Position numbers and translations under genes: made by a program. Positions 33,684-42,699 of a DNA stretch of 64,000 nucleotides are shown piece after piece; position 1 is the stretch's first letter; each line of letters begins with the position of its first letter. A model generated the notes under the pieces. The model was not told the DNA's origin and ran no database searches. It saw only the letters and a program-made list of their open reading frames with translations. Source of the stretch: an uncultured Latescibacterota bacterium (GTDB lineage Bacteria > Latescibacterota > UBA2968 > UBA8231); NCBI GenBank assembly GCA_958295495.1, contig OY282352.1, positions 5,402,049 to 5,466,048 of the forward strand, written 5' to 3'.

Positions 33684-36600
33684 ATGATTGCGCTGATTAT
33701 CGCCTTTTTGATCGCCTTTGTCAGCGGCCCGGTGGCGGCTTCTGCCCGGCCTCGGGCCGTTGTGGAGCATTTGTCCGCGCTGGGGTCGCGGGTGGCGGGG
33801 TATCCGGGGAGTGCTCGGGCGGCGGAGTATGTGGAGGGGCGGTTGCAGGCGTTGGGGCTGGCGACGCGACGCGACAGCTTTGCAGTGGTAGTGCCGGTGG
33901 ACCGGGGCGGGCGGTTGGAGTGGGAAGGTGAGTCAGTGGCCCTATACGCGGTGTGGCCGAATGGGGCGCGGACTTCGACCGTGCCGCCGGAGGGCTTGCG
34001 GGCACCGGCGATTTGGGGCGGCGATGGGGATTGGGGCGATTTCAATGGGCAAGAGGTGGCTGGGCGGGTGGTGGTGCTGGACTTTGCCAGTGGAGACGCT
34101 TGGCTGAAGGCCGCGTCGTTGGGGGCGCGGGCGGTGGTGTTTGTGGCCGCGGATTCGGCTACTACCCAGCAGGGGCAGGGCAAGTACGTGCGGGCACCGT
34201 TGGATGTGCCGCGCTTTTGGGTGGAGGGGGCCGCTGGGCAGCGGCTGCGTCGGCGGTTGGTAGGTGGAGAAGTGGAAGTGGGGCTGTGGGGGCGGATGGA
34301 TTGGCAGGAGCGGGCGGCGTACAACGTGTGGGCGGTAGTGCCGGGGAAGGGCGGTGGCCGGGACGAGACGGTGGTGGTCCATGCGTATTACGACGCGCCA
34401 TCGGTGGTGCCGGCGCGGGCACCGGGGGCCGAGGCGGCGGTGAGTGTGGCGGTGCTGTTAGAGGTGGCCGCTCGATTGCAAGCGAATCCACCGGCGCACC
34501 CGGTGGTGATCGCCGCGCTGGGTGCCCACTTCCAAGGGCGTCAGGGCATGGTCGCCTTCCTCGCTGCCCACGCCCGCCGCCAACCCCACTACGCGGCCCG
34601 ACTCGCCGAGCCGCTGGATATTGACCTGTTCATTGGCCTCGATTTGTCCAGCCACGGCGAGCGGGTGGTGCTGTGGAACAACACGGATAGCTACGCGCTC
34701 AAGCGGTTTTTCGTGCCCTTTGGTCGCCGCTTTGCCGAGTACGCGGCGGCGCTGGGTCGCGCCGAGGCCGTGGCCAATGGCATCAGCCCAATTCGGGGGA
34801 TGGATTGGGACAGCTATATGCCCGGAGGCTTGGCCGCCGATGGGGAGTTGGCACTCGAGGCGGGGTTCCCGTCGCTGACGCTGGCCACAGTAGGCGATGC
34901 CCGCTTTGCGCTGGATTTGCCGCTGGACGCGAGTGCGGGGGTGGCGTGGGATTATATGGAAGGGCAGGCGGCGTTGGTGGCCGATCTGCTGGCTCGTGCT
35001 TTGGCCGATACAGCGCTGGTGGCCGGGCGGGAGCGGCTCGACGAGGCCTTGGAGGATCGGCTGCGGGATTTGCGGGTCAAAGCGCGGACGTTCCCCCGGC
35101 GCAGTCAGGTGCCGGACCGGCCGCTGCCCGGGGTGCTGGTGGCGGTGCAGGTGGAGAAAGAAGAGCGCAAAGGAGTGCGCGACACGCGCTATTTTCTCAC
35201 CGATGCCGCCGGGACCGTGCGGGTCCCCGGGCTGTTGCAGGGGACGTATCCGCTGGCGGTAGCGGCGTTAGACGCTGAGCAAGGGACGATTACCCACGTC
35301 GTGGATTTGAGCGAACGCGCGCAAAAGCACCACGGTAAGCCGGGGTGGGACGGCCGCTTGTCCAATAATGTGCGCTGGCTGCACAACAACGAGCAGATCG
35401 CCGTGCTCTTCCCCGGGGTGGGTCGGCCCCTGTACGGCTTGGTCGAGCCGCGCTTTTTGCATGCGTTGGACAAAGTGAAGGTGCTGTCGGCAAGCGGGAG
35501 CGAGCCGCGCCAATACGGGTACGCGCTGGGGCAAAGCAGCATCGGCTCGGTGGGGGTGATCTACGGGCCGGCCGATGCTGCAGCCGACGACCGCGTCAAA
35601 GTGATTTTGGACGGCCAGCTTTTGTTGCTCAACAGCGAGGGCAGCCAAAGCGAGGCCGCGGCGCGGGGCCGGGGGTTTTTGCTGGCCGAGGAGGGGTTTG
35701 GGGCCGCGACCCTACAGGCGGCACAGGACGTGTGGAACTTGGATGCGGTGCGGCTGGGGGTGCTCGAGGAGCACGGCATTGAAAATCAGCGGTTGACGCG
35801 CCTACACGCGCAGGCGGCCGCGGCCATAGCCGAGGCAGAAGCAGCGGCCGAGCAACTAAAGTGGGATGAGTACGTGGCGTGGAGCCGCAAGGCACTGGGC
35901 TTGGAGACGCGGGCCTACCCAGAGGTCTTGGCGACGCTCAACGACGTCCTCAAGGGGGTGATCTTCTTTTTGGCGTTGGTGGTGCCGGCGGCCTTTTTCG
36001 GGGAGCGGCTCCTATTGGCCGCGGCCGATATTCGCCGGCAGCTCGCTGGCTTTGGGCTGTTCTTGCTGGCGATTTGGCTGATTTTGGCGCAGGTGCATCC
36101 GGCCTTTGCGCTGGCCGAGCCGCTGGTGGTGCTGTTGGCGTTTGCGATCATGGCGATGGGGGCCTTGGTGCTCTTTATGGTGGTGGGCCGGTTCAACCGC
36201 GTCATGGCCCAGCACCAAAGCCAGCAGACGCGGGTCCACGCCCAAGATCTGAGCCGCTTGAGCGCGGGTTATGCGGCCTTCATGCTCGGGATTTCCAATA
36301 TGCGGCGGCGGCCCCTGCGCACCGGCCTGACGCTGGCGACGCTGACGCTTTTGACGTTTACCCTGCTCTCTTTTACCTCGTTTGAACAGCAAATCCGCTA
36401 CGCGAGTTTCCGGCTGCCACACGCCGGGTCCTACCCCGGGATCCTCATCCGCGATCGCGGCTGGGAGCGCCTGACGCCGGAGGCACTCGACTACGCTGAG
36501 TCGCACTTTGGCGGCAGCGGCTGGATGGGGCGGCGCGGCTGGTACGCGGCCGAAGGCGGCAAGGGGGGCTGGATTGCGGTGGCGGCGTCAGAGAAGGTGG

Positions 36601-39600
36601 TGCGAGCGACGGGCTTGTTGGGTCTGACGCCGGAAGAGGCGCAGATCACCCGGGTGGATGAAAGCTTGGTGGCGGGGTCGTTTTTTGCTGCGGATGACGA
36701 GGCCACCTGCATCCTGCCGCTGGATATGGCCGCGGCGTTGGACATTGGGGTTGGAGACCAAGTGGAGGTGTTCGGGCGCGTGCTAAAGGTGCGCGGGATT
36801 GCCGACCCGGAGCGGTTGGGTGCGCTGCGCGACCTCGACGGCGAGAGCCTGATGCCGGCCGATTTTGTCCTGTCGGGAGCGGAAATGCTCCAGCTGGGGG
36901 CCGCGCGGGAGGTGGATATTGCCGGCGAGGAGGAGCCACACGCCCTGCGGCCCTTCGTCCACCTAGAGCCGCACCACGTGGTCCTCCTGCCCTACCAAAC
37001 GCTGGCCGAGGCCGGGGGCAGCTTGCGCTCGGTGGCCGTGCGCTTCCCGGCGGCGACCGACGGGCAGGTGCTGGTCGAGGACTATCTGACGCGGGTGGCG
37101 GCCACCTTGTTCGTCGGCTCGCCGGACGGGCAGGTGCTGGCCCTAAGCTCGGTGGGGCTGACGGCCGTGGAGGGGCTGACGGCCGTGGCGATCCCGGCGC
37201 TGGTAGCCGCGCTCATCGTGCTCAATGCAATGATGGGGGCGGTGTACGAGCGGCTGCGCGAGATCGGCATCTACTCCTCGGTGGGGCTGGCCCCCTTGCA
37301 CATCGCGCTGCTGTTTGTGGCCGAAGCCTGCGTCTATGCGGTGCTGGGGACGACACTGGGCTACTTGCTGGGCCAGGGGTTGGGGCGGGTGCTGTTGGGG
37401 CTGGGGCTGTTGCAGGGCTTGACCTTGAACTACTCGTCGCTGGCGGCAATTGGGGCCGCGCTGGCGGTGATGGGGGTGGTGTTGCTATCGACAATCTATC
37501 CGGCCCGGGTGGCGGCGCAGCAGGCCGTGCCGGACGTGGTGCGCCGCTGGCGGCCGGACCCGCCCAGTGGCGACGAGTGGCTGTTTGAGTTCCCCTTCAT
37601 GCTCGGCGAGGGAGAGGTCGAGGGGGTGTGCGGCTTTTTGGCCAACTACTTTGGGGCCTTTGGTCGGGCGACGCTGGGGGACTTTTACGTCGAGGATATG
37701 CAGGTTACGCAGGCCGATGGCTATTGCCTCGCGTTTGCGCTGTGGCTGGCCCCGTTTGACTTGGGGGTGAGCCAAGAGGTGGTCGTGGAGTTTGTGCCGG
37801 CCGGGGCGCGGGCGCGGGCGATGGAGGTCCGGTTGTGCCGGCGAAGCGGCGAGCACCACTACTGGCAGCGGCTCAATCAGCGACTGGTGGAGGCCCTGCG
37901 GAAGCAGATGTTGATTTGGTACGCGCTCCGGGAGGCCGAGCGGGTCCAGCACGTGGAGTCGGCGCGGGTGCTGGCGGCTGCACAGGCCGAGGAGCGGGTG
38001 GAGGAACAGTCGGCAGTAGAACAGCCGGCGTCCTTTACTTGGCGGGGGTTTGCAGTGGGGGCGCTGTTGGCCTTGGGCATCGGCGTGGGCGCCCCCTACG
38101 CGGTGATTATGCTGCAAGGGTCGTACATGGCGCTCAACAGCTCGTCGCCCGGGGCGATCTTTCTGTTTTTTGTGTTGGTGGTGGGGGTCAATACCCTGCT
38201 GCGGGCACTCGGCCGCGGCTTCGCGCTGGGGCGGGCCGATTTGGTGCTCATTTATGCGATGCTGCTGTTGGCGTCGGCCGTGCCAACGCAGGCGTTTGTC
38301 GGCTATCTGATTCCGATTATCAGCGGGCTGTACTACTACGCGACCCCAGAAAACCGCTGGGGCGAGATTTTCTTTCCGCACGTGACGCCGTGGCTGGCGC
38401 CGCAGGACCGGCAGGCGATTGTCGATTTGCACGAGGGGCTGCCGCCTGGCAAGAGCATTCCGTGGGGGGCTTGGAGCGAGACCCTGAGCTATTGGTACGT
38501 CTTCTTTTTGGTGCTGAGCTTTGCGATGCTGTGCATGAGTTCCATCCTGCATCGGCAGTGGTCGCAGCACGAGCGACTGGCCTATCCCATGGTGCAACTG
38601 CCGCTCAAGATGGTGGAGGAGGGCCGGCCGGGGTTTAAGCTGACGCCGCTTTTTAAGCAGCGGCTGTTGTGGATCGGCTTTGCAGTGCCATTCGTGCTGC
38701 TGTCGTTCAAGGGGCTGCACTACTACTTCCCGGCGGTGCCGCTGCCGATGCAGTCGGCTGGGCAACTGGAGTGGATCGGCCAGGGGACGATGCTGAGTTT
38801 GGACTGGGTGTACGCGTGGATCGGCTTTTTCTATTTGGTCAACTTGGACATTTCCTTTTCGATCTGGTTCTTCTACGTCCTCAACAAGGCACAAGAAGGG
38901 ATATTCGCCTCGTTGGGCATTGCCAGCAGCGAAAAGCTGAGTCTCTACTCCTACTCGCAGACCGCGGACCTGACGCACGAGGTGATGGGGGCCTGTCTGC
39001 TCTTCGTGGGCTACACCTTGTGGATGGGGCGGCGGCACTTGGGGGCCGTGTGGCGCAAGGCGTGGCGCGGCGACCCGACGGTGGATGATTCCGGGGAAAT
39101 GCTTTCCTATCGGGTGGCGGTCTTTGGCTTTTTGGCCAGCCTGCTCTTCGTGGGCGTCTGGCTGTGGGCGTCCGGGGTGCCGCTGGCGATTTTGCCGCTG
39201 TTTTTGCTGGTGTGCCTGCTCTTCTATGTGTTCGTCACGCGGGCGGTGGCCACGGCTGGGCTGGCGACGGCGCGCTCGCCGATGGTGGCGGCGTTCTTCG
39301 TCATTTCCGCTATTGGCGCACCGGCAATTGGGGCCAAGGGGCTGACGGCCCTGACCTTTACCTACGTCTGGCAGTCCGAGATGCGGCTCTTTCCGATGAT
39401 TGCCGCGGCCAATTCGCTCAAGCTGGCCGAGGCGGTGGTTGGCTCTAAACGGCGGCTGTTTTGGGGGATGGCGCTGGCGTTGGTGGTGAGTTTGGCCGGG
39501 GCGACGTGGATCATTTTACAGGTGTGTTACGAGCACGGCGGGATCAATTTGCATCCGTTTTTTATGACCCGTCAGGCCGGGCGCACGTTTGCCGACATGG

Positions 39601-39953
39601 CGCGGCCGATCGTCGATCCGCTGCCAGCCGACGGGCGCGGTTGGTTGTTTACCGGCCTCGGCGGCCTCGTCGAGGCCGTGCTCTTGTGGGGACATCATCG
39701 GTTTTACTGGTGGCCGTTGCACCCGTTGGGGTTTATCGTCAGCGTGGGCTGGCTGGCTAATCAAGTGTGGTTTTCGGTGTTCCTCGCGTGGGTGCTCAAA
39801 CTGGGCATTGTCAAGTGGGGCGGGATGCCGCTCTACGAGCGGGCCAAGCCGTTTTTTTTAGGGTTGATTTTGGGCGAGGCGACGGCGGCCGGATTGTGGC
39901 TGTGCATCGATGGCGCGTTGGGCGAGACCGGGCATTTTCTGTCGTATATGTGA
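33684..39953 (+). CDS. Giant fusion: degenerate M28 peptidase, FtsX-like permease and DUF6785/DUF6784-like membrane domain
   Basis: The start chosen is ATG at 33684, which begins a signal-like segment (MIALIIAFLIAFVSG); the product is 2,089 residues. Residues of about 25-440 resemble an M28 aminopeptidase, but the catalytic positions are changed: VHAYYDAP near 231 and GAHFQGRQG near 278, where active enzymes carry HYD and GEE. A linker region leads to membrane segments around 755-850. An FtsX/MacB-like permease follows: the SNMRRRPLRTGL core near 870, an extracytoplasmic loop, and three membrane segments near 1157-1270 with YERLREIGIYSSVGLAP. From about 1450 to the end is an OPT-like multi-spanning domain of the DUF6785/6784 type (LRALGRGFALGRADL, PWGAW, HRQWSQHERLAYPM). 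No ATPase or partner permease lies next to it. The frame is open throughout, so it appears to be a genuine single polypeptide. Confidence 0.78.
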   Translation: MIALIIAFLIAFVSGPVAASARPRAVVEHLSALGSRVAGYPGSARAAEYVEGRLQALGLATRRDSFAVVVPVDRGGRLEWEGESVALYAVWPNGARTSTVPPEGLRAPAIWGGDGDWGDFNGQEVAGRVVVLDFASGDAWLKAASLGARAVVFVAADSATTQQGQGKYVRAPLDVPRFWVEGAAGQRLRRRLVGGEVEVGLWGRMDWQERAAYNVWAVVPGKGGGRDETVVVHAYYDAPSVVPARAPGAEAAVSVAVLLEVAARLQANPPAHPVVIAALGAHFQGRQGMVAFLAAHARRQPHYAARLAEPLDIDLFIGLDLSSHGERVVLWNNTDSYALKRFFVPFGRRFAEYAAALGRAEAVANGISPIRGMDWDSYMPGGLAADGELALEAGFPSLTLATVGDARFALDLPLDASAGVAWDYMEGQAALVADLLARALADTALVAGRERLDEALEDRLRDLRVKARTFPRRSQVPDRPLPGVLVAVQVEKEERKGVRDTRYFLTDAAGTVRVPGLLQGTYPLAVAALDAEQGTITHVVDLSERAQKHHGKPGWDGRLSNNVRWLHNNEQIAVLFPGVGRPLYGLVEPRFLHALDKVKVLSASGSEPRQYGYALGQSSIGSVGVIYGPADAAADDRVKVILDGQLLLLNSEGSQSEAAARGRGFLLAEEGFGAATLQAAQDVWNLDAVRLGVLEEHGIENQRLTRLHAQAAAAIAEAEAAAEQLKWDEYVAWSRKALGLETRAYPEVLATLNDVLKGVIFFLALVVPAAFFGERLLLAAADIRRQLAGFGLFLLAIWLILAQVHPAFALAEPLVVLLAFAIMAMGALVLFMVVGRFNRVMAQHQSQQTRVHAQDLSRLSAGYAAFMLGISNMRRRPLRTGLTLATLTLLTFTLLSFTSFEQQIRYASFRLPHAGSYPGILIRDRGWERLTPEALDYAESHFGGSGWMGRRGWYAAEGGKGGWIAVAASEKVVRATGLLGLTPEEAQITRVDESLVAGSFFAADDEATCILPLDMAAALDIGVGDQVEVFGRVLKVRGIADPERLGALRDLDGESLMPADFVLSGAEMLQLGAAREVDIAGEEEPHALRPFVHLEPHHVVLLPYQTLAEAGGSLRSVAVRFPAATDGQVLVEDYLTRVAATLFVGSPDGQVLALSSVGLTAVEGLTAVAIPALVAALIVLNAMMGAVYERLREIGIYSSVGLAPLHIALLFVAEACVYAVLGTTLGYLLGQGLGRVLLGLGLLQGLTLNYSSLAAIGAALAVMGVVLLSTIYPARVAAQQAVPDVVRRWRPDPPSGDEWLFEFPFMLGEGEVEGVCGFLANYFGAFGRATLGDFYVEDMQVTQADGYCLAFALWLAPFDLGVSQEVVVEFVPAGARARAMEVRLCRRSGEHHYWQRLNQRLVEALRKQMLIWYALREAERVQHVESARVLAAAQAEERVEEQSAVEQPASFTWRGFAVGALLALGIGVGAPYAVIMLQGSYMALNSSSPGAIFLFFVLVVGVNTLLRALGRGFALGRADLVLIYAMLLLASAVPTQAFVGYLIPIISGLYYYATPENRWGEIFFPHVTPWLAPQDRQAIVDLHEGLPPGKSIPWGAWSETLSYWYVFFLVLSFAMLCMSSILHRQWSQHERLAYPMVQLPLKMVEEGRPGFKLTPLFKQRLLWIGFAVPFVLLSFKGLHYYFPAVPLPMQSAGQLEWIGQGTMLSLDWVYAWIGFFYLVNLDISFSIWFFYVLNKAQEGIFASLGIASSEKLSLYSYSQTADLTHEVMGACLLFVGYTLWMGRRHLGAVWRKAWRGDPTVDDSGEMLSYRVAVFGFLASLLFVGVWLWASGVPLAILPLFLLVCLLFYVFVTRAVATAGLATARSPMVAAFFVISAIGAPAIGAKGLTALTFTYVWQSEMRLFPMIAAANSLKLAEAVVGSKRRLFWGMALALVVSLAGATWIILQVCYEHGGINLHPFFMTRQAGRTFADMARPIVDPLPADGRGWLFTGLGGLVEAVLLWGHHRFYWWPLHPLGFIVSVGWLANQVWFSVFLAWVLKLGIVKWGGMPLYERAKPFFLGLILGEATAAGLWLCIDGALGETGHFLSYM

Positions 39954-40141
39954 GGCGAGACCCTCAAACGACGTGGCTTCCACAGTACAATGTGCAATCG
40001 GTATCCCGGATTGTAACGAGGGTACAGTCCAAGACACTTTCTGGTGCTGCCCCAGTTGGTCGGTCGCATCCAGCTTGGGCTTAGTCGCAAGCGCAAGCAT
40101 AAACGCATAGACTCGCAATGAGCCGCTCTCGGCACCCACCG
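39954..40141. other. Short intergenic stretch, possible transposase remnant
   Basis: On the minus strand (about 39990-40145) a frame reads SGSLRVYAFMLALATKPK, which faintly recalls the start of the catalytic core of IS21-type transposases. It is too short to support, so it is noted only as a possible insertion scar between the fusion gene and pyrE. Confidence 0.2.
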
Positions 40142-40657
40142 TCACTTCAGTTCGCTCATCCGAAACAAGGCGTGGAGCTCAATGCCTTCTCGGGCCAGGC
40201 TCTCGGCACCACCGGATTCGCGATCAATCGCGCAGATGGCCTGTGAAACGCGGGCACCGAGATTGCGAAGATCCTGCGTGGAAAGGGCAATTTGTCCACC
40301 GGAAGTGACGACATCTTCAACGATCAGCAGATTTTTGCCGGCAATGTCCGGGCCTTCGGCGAGTTTGCAGGTGCCGTATTCTTTGGCCTGTTTGCGCACG
40401 AGGCAGGTGGGCAGTCCCGAAAGCTGAGCGAGCATGGTGGCGATGGGCACCCCGCCGAGCTCGAGACCGGCGAGAATGTCTGTGTCGTCGGGGATTAAGG
40501 GCTGGAGGTGGGTGGCGAGTGCATAGAGGAGCTCGGGATGGGTTTCAAACTGATATTTGTCGAAATACTCTGTGGCCGTCGCGCCTGAGCGCAAAGTAAA
40601 CTGTCCGCGCAGGTAAGCGGTCTGATAGATGCGGTGAGCGAGTTCGAGTCGGGTCAT
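40142..40657 (-). CDS. pyrE: Orotate phosphoribosyltransferase
   Basis: A 171-residue cytoplasmic protein. The start chosen is ATG at 40657 (MTRLELAHRIYQTAYLRG); earlier in-frame ATGs would add an Arg/Pro-rich extension with no family match. It contains the PRPP-binding motif V-E-D-V-V-T-S-G-G at about 113-121, the FTLRSG segment near the N-terminus and LELGG near residues 65-69. It makes orotidine 5-phosphate from orotate and PRPP in pyrimidine synthesis. It stands alone here; the sequence immediately upstream is the tail of a broken CRTAC1 gene, so its present promoter is unclear. Confidence 0.85.
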   Translation of the reverse strand: MTRLELAHRIYQTAYLRGQFTLRSGATATEYFDKYQFETHPELLYALATHLQPLIPDDTDILAGLELGGVPIATMLAQLSGLPTCLVRKQAKEYGTCKLAEGPDIAGKNLLIVEDVVTSGGQIALSTQDLRNLGARVSQAICAIDRESGGAESLAREGIELHALFRMSELK

Positions 40658-40695
40658 AGCATGGAATTTAGTGAAAAACGTGAGGAAATGCATTT

Positions 40696-40833
40696 CTAAG
40701 GTTCCTCGACGCGGAGGACTTGGTCGGCGGCGACGTTTTCGAGAGTCTGCACTTGGCCAGAAGGCCAAGTGATTTCGACGCGGGCGCGGGTGGCTTGTCC
40801 CAAGCCAGGTCGCGGCTGGCTAAGTAGTTGCTG
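40696..40833 (-). pseudogene. 3-prime remnant of a CRTAC1 (ASPIC/UnbV) gene
   Basis: On the minus strand a frame too short for normal gene calling reads GLGQATRARVEITWP, then SGQVQTLENVAADQVLRVEEP and a stop (complement of 40696-40698). This is the end of an ASPIC/UnbV domain: compare GLGKAERVDRLKVRWP and SDIAADQVLTVVEP in the intact gene at 42699. A stop codon lies about 45 codons upstream and the rest of the gene is missing. The remnant precedes pyrE on the same strand and abuts the start of the plus-strand CRTAC1 gene, marking a rearrangement point. Confidence 0.75.
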
Positions 40834-40884
40834 CCCGATAGGTGCTCCTTGGCCCTATTTGTAGGTGGGACTTATTTTTTCGGG

Positions 40885-42699
40885 GTGAACAGCTACGCCC
40901 ATTATCCATCCATTTTGTACCTGCCTTTAGTTTTTTTTCTGCTATGCTGTGGCGCACCCGAGCGCTCGGCCTTTTTCGTTGAGGTGGCTACCGAGGCCGG
41001 GCTGGATTTCCGCCATACCAGTGGAGCTAGCGGCGATTACTTCCTGATTGAGACGATGGGAGGCGGAGCGGCCTTTTTTGACTACGACAACGATGGCTGG
41101 CTGGACGTGTATTTAGTGGATGGCTTCGACCTGTCGCCGTGGTGCGAGCGCTTGGTACCGGTCAATCTCGTGGCTGGAGATTCGGCAGGTACTTGGGTCG
41201 TTGAGGAGTTCCGGCCGCCCTTGCGCTACGACGGCCGAGTGGACACTTCGATGTTGGCGCTGCGCCAAGCTCCCGGCGCGGGCCAGACGCAAAACCGCCT
41301 TTATCAGAATGCGGATGGAGCCTTCCGCGAGATCGCCGCGCGAACCGGGACAGGCGATCTAGGCTACGGCATGGGGTGCGCGGTTGGCGATTACGACAAC
41401 GACGGTCGCCCGGATCTCTATGTGACCAACTATGGCCGCAATGCCTTCTATCGCAATCAGGAGGACGGTACCTTTGCCGAGCAGGCGCAGGCGGCTGGTG
41501 TGGCCGATCCCCACTGGAGTACGAGCGCGGCCTTTTTCGACTACGACAACGATGGTGATCTCGACCTATATGTGGCTAATTACCTCGACTTGACGCCGGA
41601 CACCAACCGCTTGTGCGGTGGCGCGATCGCTAGTACTGGGACCACCTTGCGCGTTCCGGCTGGCCAGCGGACCTATTGCAGCCCGAGGCGGTACAACGGT
41701 GCGCCAGACGCGCTCTTTCGCAACGAGGGGGACGGGCATTTCTCCGAGGTGGCGCAGGCCAGCGGGGTCTTCAGTCCCTTTGGCAAAGGGTTGGGGGTGG
41801 CGGCCGCTGATTTTGACTCCGACGGGGCCCTCGATGTGTATGTGGCCAACGACGGTACGCGCAATTTTTTCTATCGCAACCACGGCGACGGTACGTTTGC
41901 CGAGGCCGGGTTGGCAGCCGGGGCTGCGTACAATGGCGACGGCCAAGCCGAAGCCGGCATGGGGGTCGCGGTCGGCGACGGGGATGCCGACGGCGATGTT
42001 GACCTGTTGGTGACCAACTTTTCTCGCGAGAGCAACACGCTCTACCGCAACGAGGGCTCCGGCCGCTTTGTCGATGCGACTGCGGCAGCCGGCCTGCGAG
42101 GCCCGACCTTGCTGCCGCTAGGGTTTGGCGCATTTTTTGCCGATGTCGATAACGACGCCGACGTGGATTTGTTCGTGGCTAACGGCCACGTCCTCGACCG
42201 CATTGCCTTACAGGACTCGGCGTTGAGCCACGCCCAGCCCAACCAGCTTTTCGCCAACAATGGTCACGGCACATTCGCCGACGTGTCGGCTCGCAGTGGA
42301 CCGGCCTTTGGACTGTCCGCGGTGTCGCGCGGCGCCGCGTATGGCGATTACGACAACGACGGGGACTTGGACATGCTGGTGACCAACGTTGATGGTGCGG
42401 CGCGGCTGTACCGCAATGAGCTGCGATCGAGCCATCACTGGCTGTCCTTGCGGTTAGTGGGGACGCGGGCGAACCGCGACGGCGTCGGTGCGCGGGTGCG
42501 GGTATTCTGCGGCGACGCGGTACAAACGCGCCAGCGGATTGGCGGGGGTTCCTATCTGTCGGCGAGCGATAGCCGGTTGCACTTTGGCTTGGGCGATTGT
42601 GAACTCGTGGAGCGGATCGAAATCACGTGGCCCGATGGCAGCGTGCAAGAGCGGCACAGTGAGCCGGTAGATCGGGTCTTGATCGTGGAGCAGGAGTAG
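40885..42699 (+). CDS. CRTAC1-family lipoprotein (FG-GAP/VCBS plus ASPIC/UnbV), first of tandem pair
   Basis: About 604 residues from a GTG at 40885. The frame is open from a TTG at 40828, but that would place the start inside the upstream pseudogene. A hydrophobic segment ends in lipobox LLCCG. Propeller calcium loops repeat through the protein (DYDNDGWLDVYL, DYDNDGRPDLYV, DYDNDGDLDLYV, DFDSDGALDVYV, DVDNDADVDLFV, DYDNDGDLDMLV). The final 110 residues are ASPIC/UnbV (NRDGVGARVRV, GGGSYLSASDSRLHFGLG, ITWPDGS). It is probably lipid-anchored and faces outward; the biochemical role is unknown. Its stop touches the start of the next CRTAC1 gene. Confidence 0.8.
   Translation: MNSYAHYPSILYLPLVFFLLCCGAPERSAFFVEVATEAGLDFRHTSGASGDYFLIETMGGGAAFFDYDNDGWLDVYLVDGFDLSPWCERLVPVNLVAGDSAGTWVVEEFRPPLRYDGRVDTSMLALRQAPGAGQTQNRLYQNADGAFREIAARTGTGDLGYGMGCAVGDYDNDGRPDLYVTNYGRNAFYRNQEDGTFAEQAQAAGVADPHWSTSAAFFDYDNDGDLDLYVANYLDLTPDTNRLCGGAIASTGTTLRVPAGQRTYCSPRRYNGAPDALFRNEGDGHFSEVAQASGVFSPFGKGLGVAAADFDSDGALDVYVANDGTRNFFYRNHGDGTFAEAGLAAGAAYNGDGQAEAGMGVAVGDGDADGDVDLLVTNFSRESNTLYRNEGSGRFVDATAAAGLRGPTLLPLGFGAFFADVDNDADVDLFVANGHVLDRIALQDSALSHAQPNQLFANNGHGTFADVSARSGPAFGLSAVSRGAAYGDYDNDGDLDMLVTNVDGAARLYRNELRSSHHWLSLRLVGTRANRDGVGARVRVFCGDAVQTRQRIGGGSYLSASDSRLHFGLGDCELVERIEITWPDGSVQERHSEPVDRVLIVEQE

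Noticed and set aside
37485-39038. Long open frame (517 codons) on the minus strand inside the fusion gene
   Set aside because: Composition rich in His, Gln, Arg and Pro is typical of an antisense shadow in GC-rich coding DNA; no ribosome site and no recognisable motif.
39858-40145. Frame resembling an IS21-type transposase fragment
   Set aside because: Only about 20 residues look similar, no inverted repeats or second ORF are seen; the evidence is too thin for a call.
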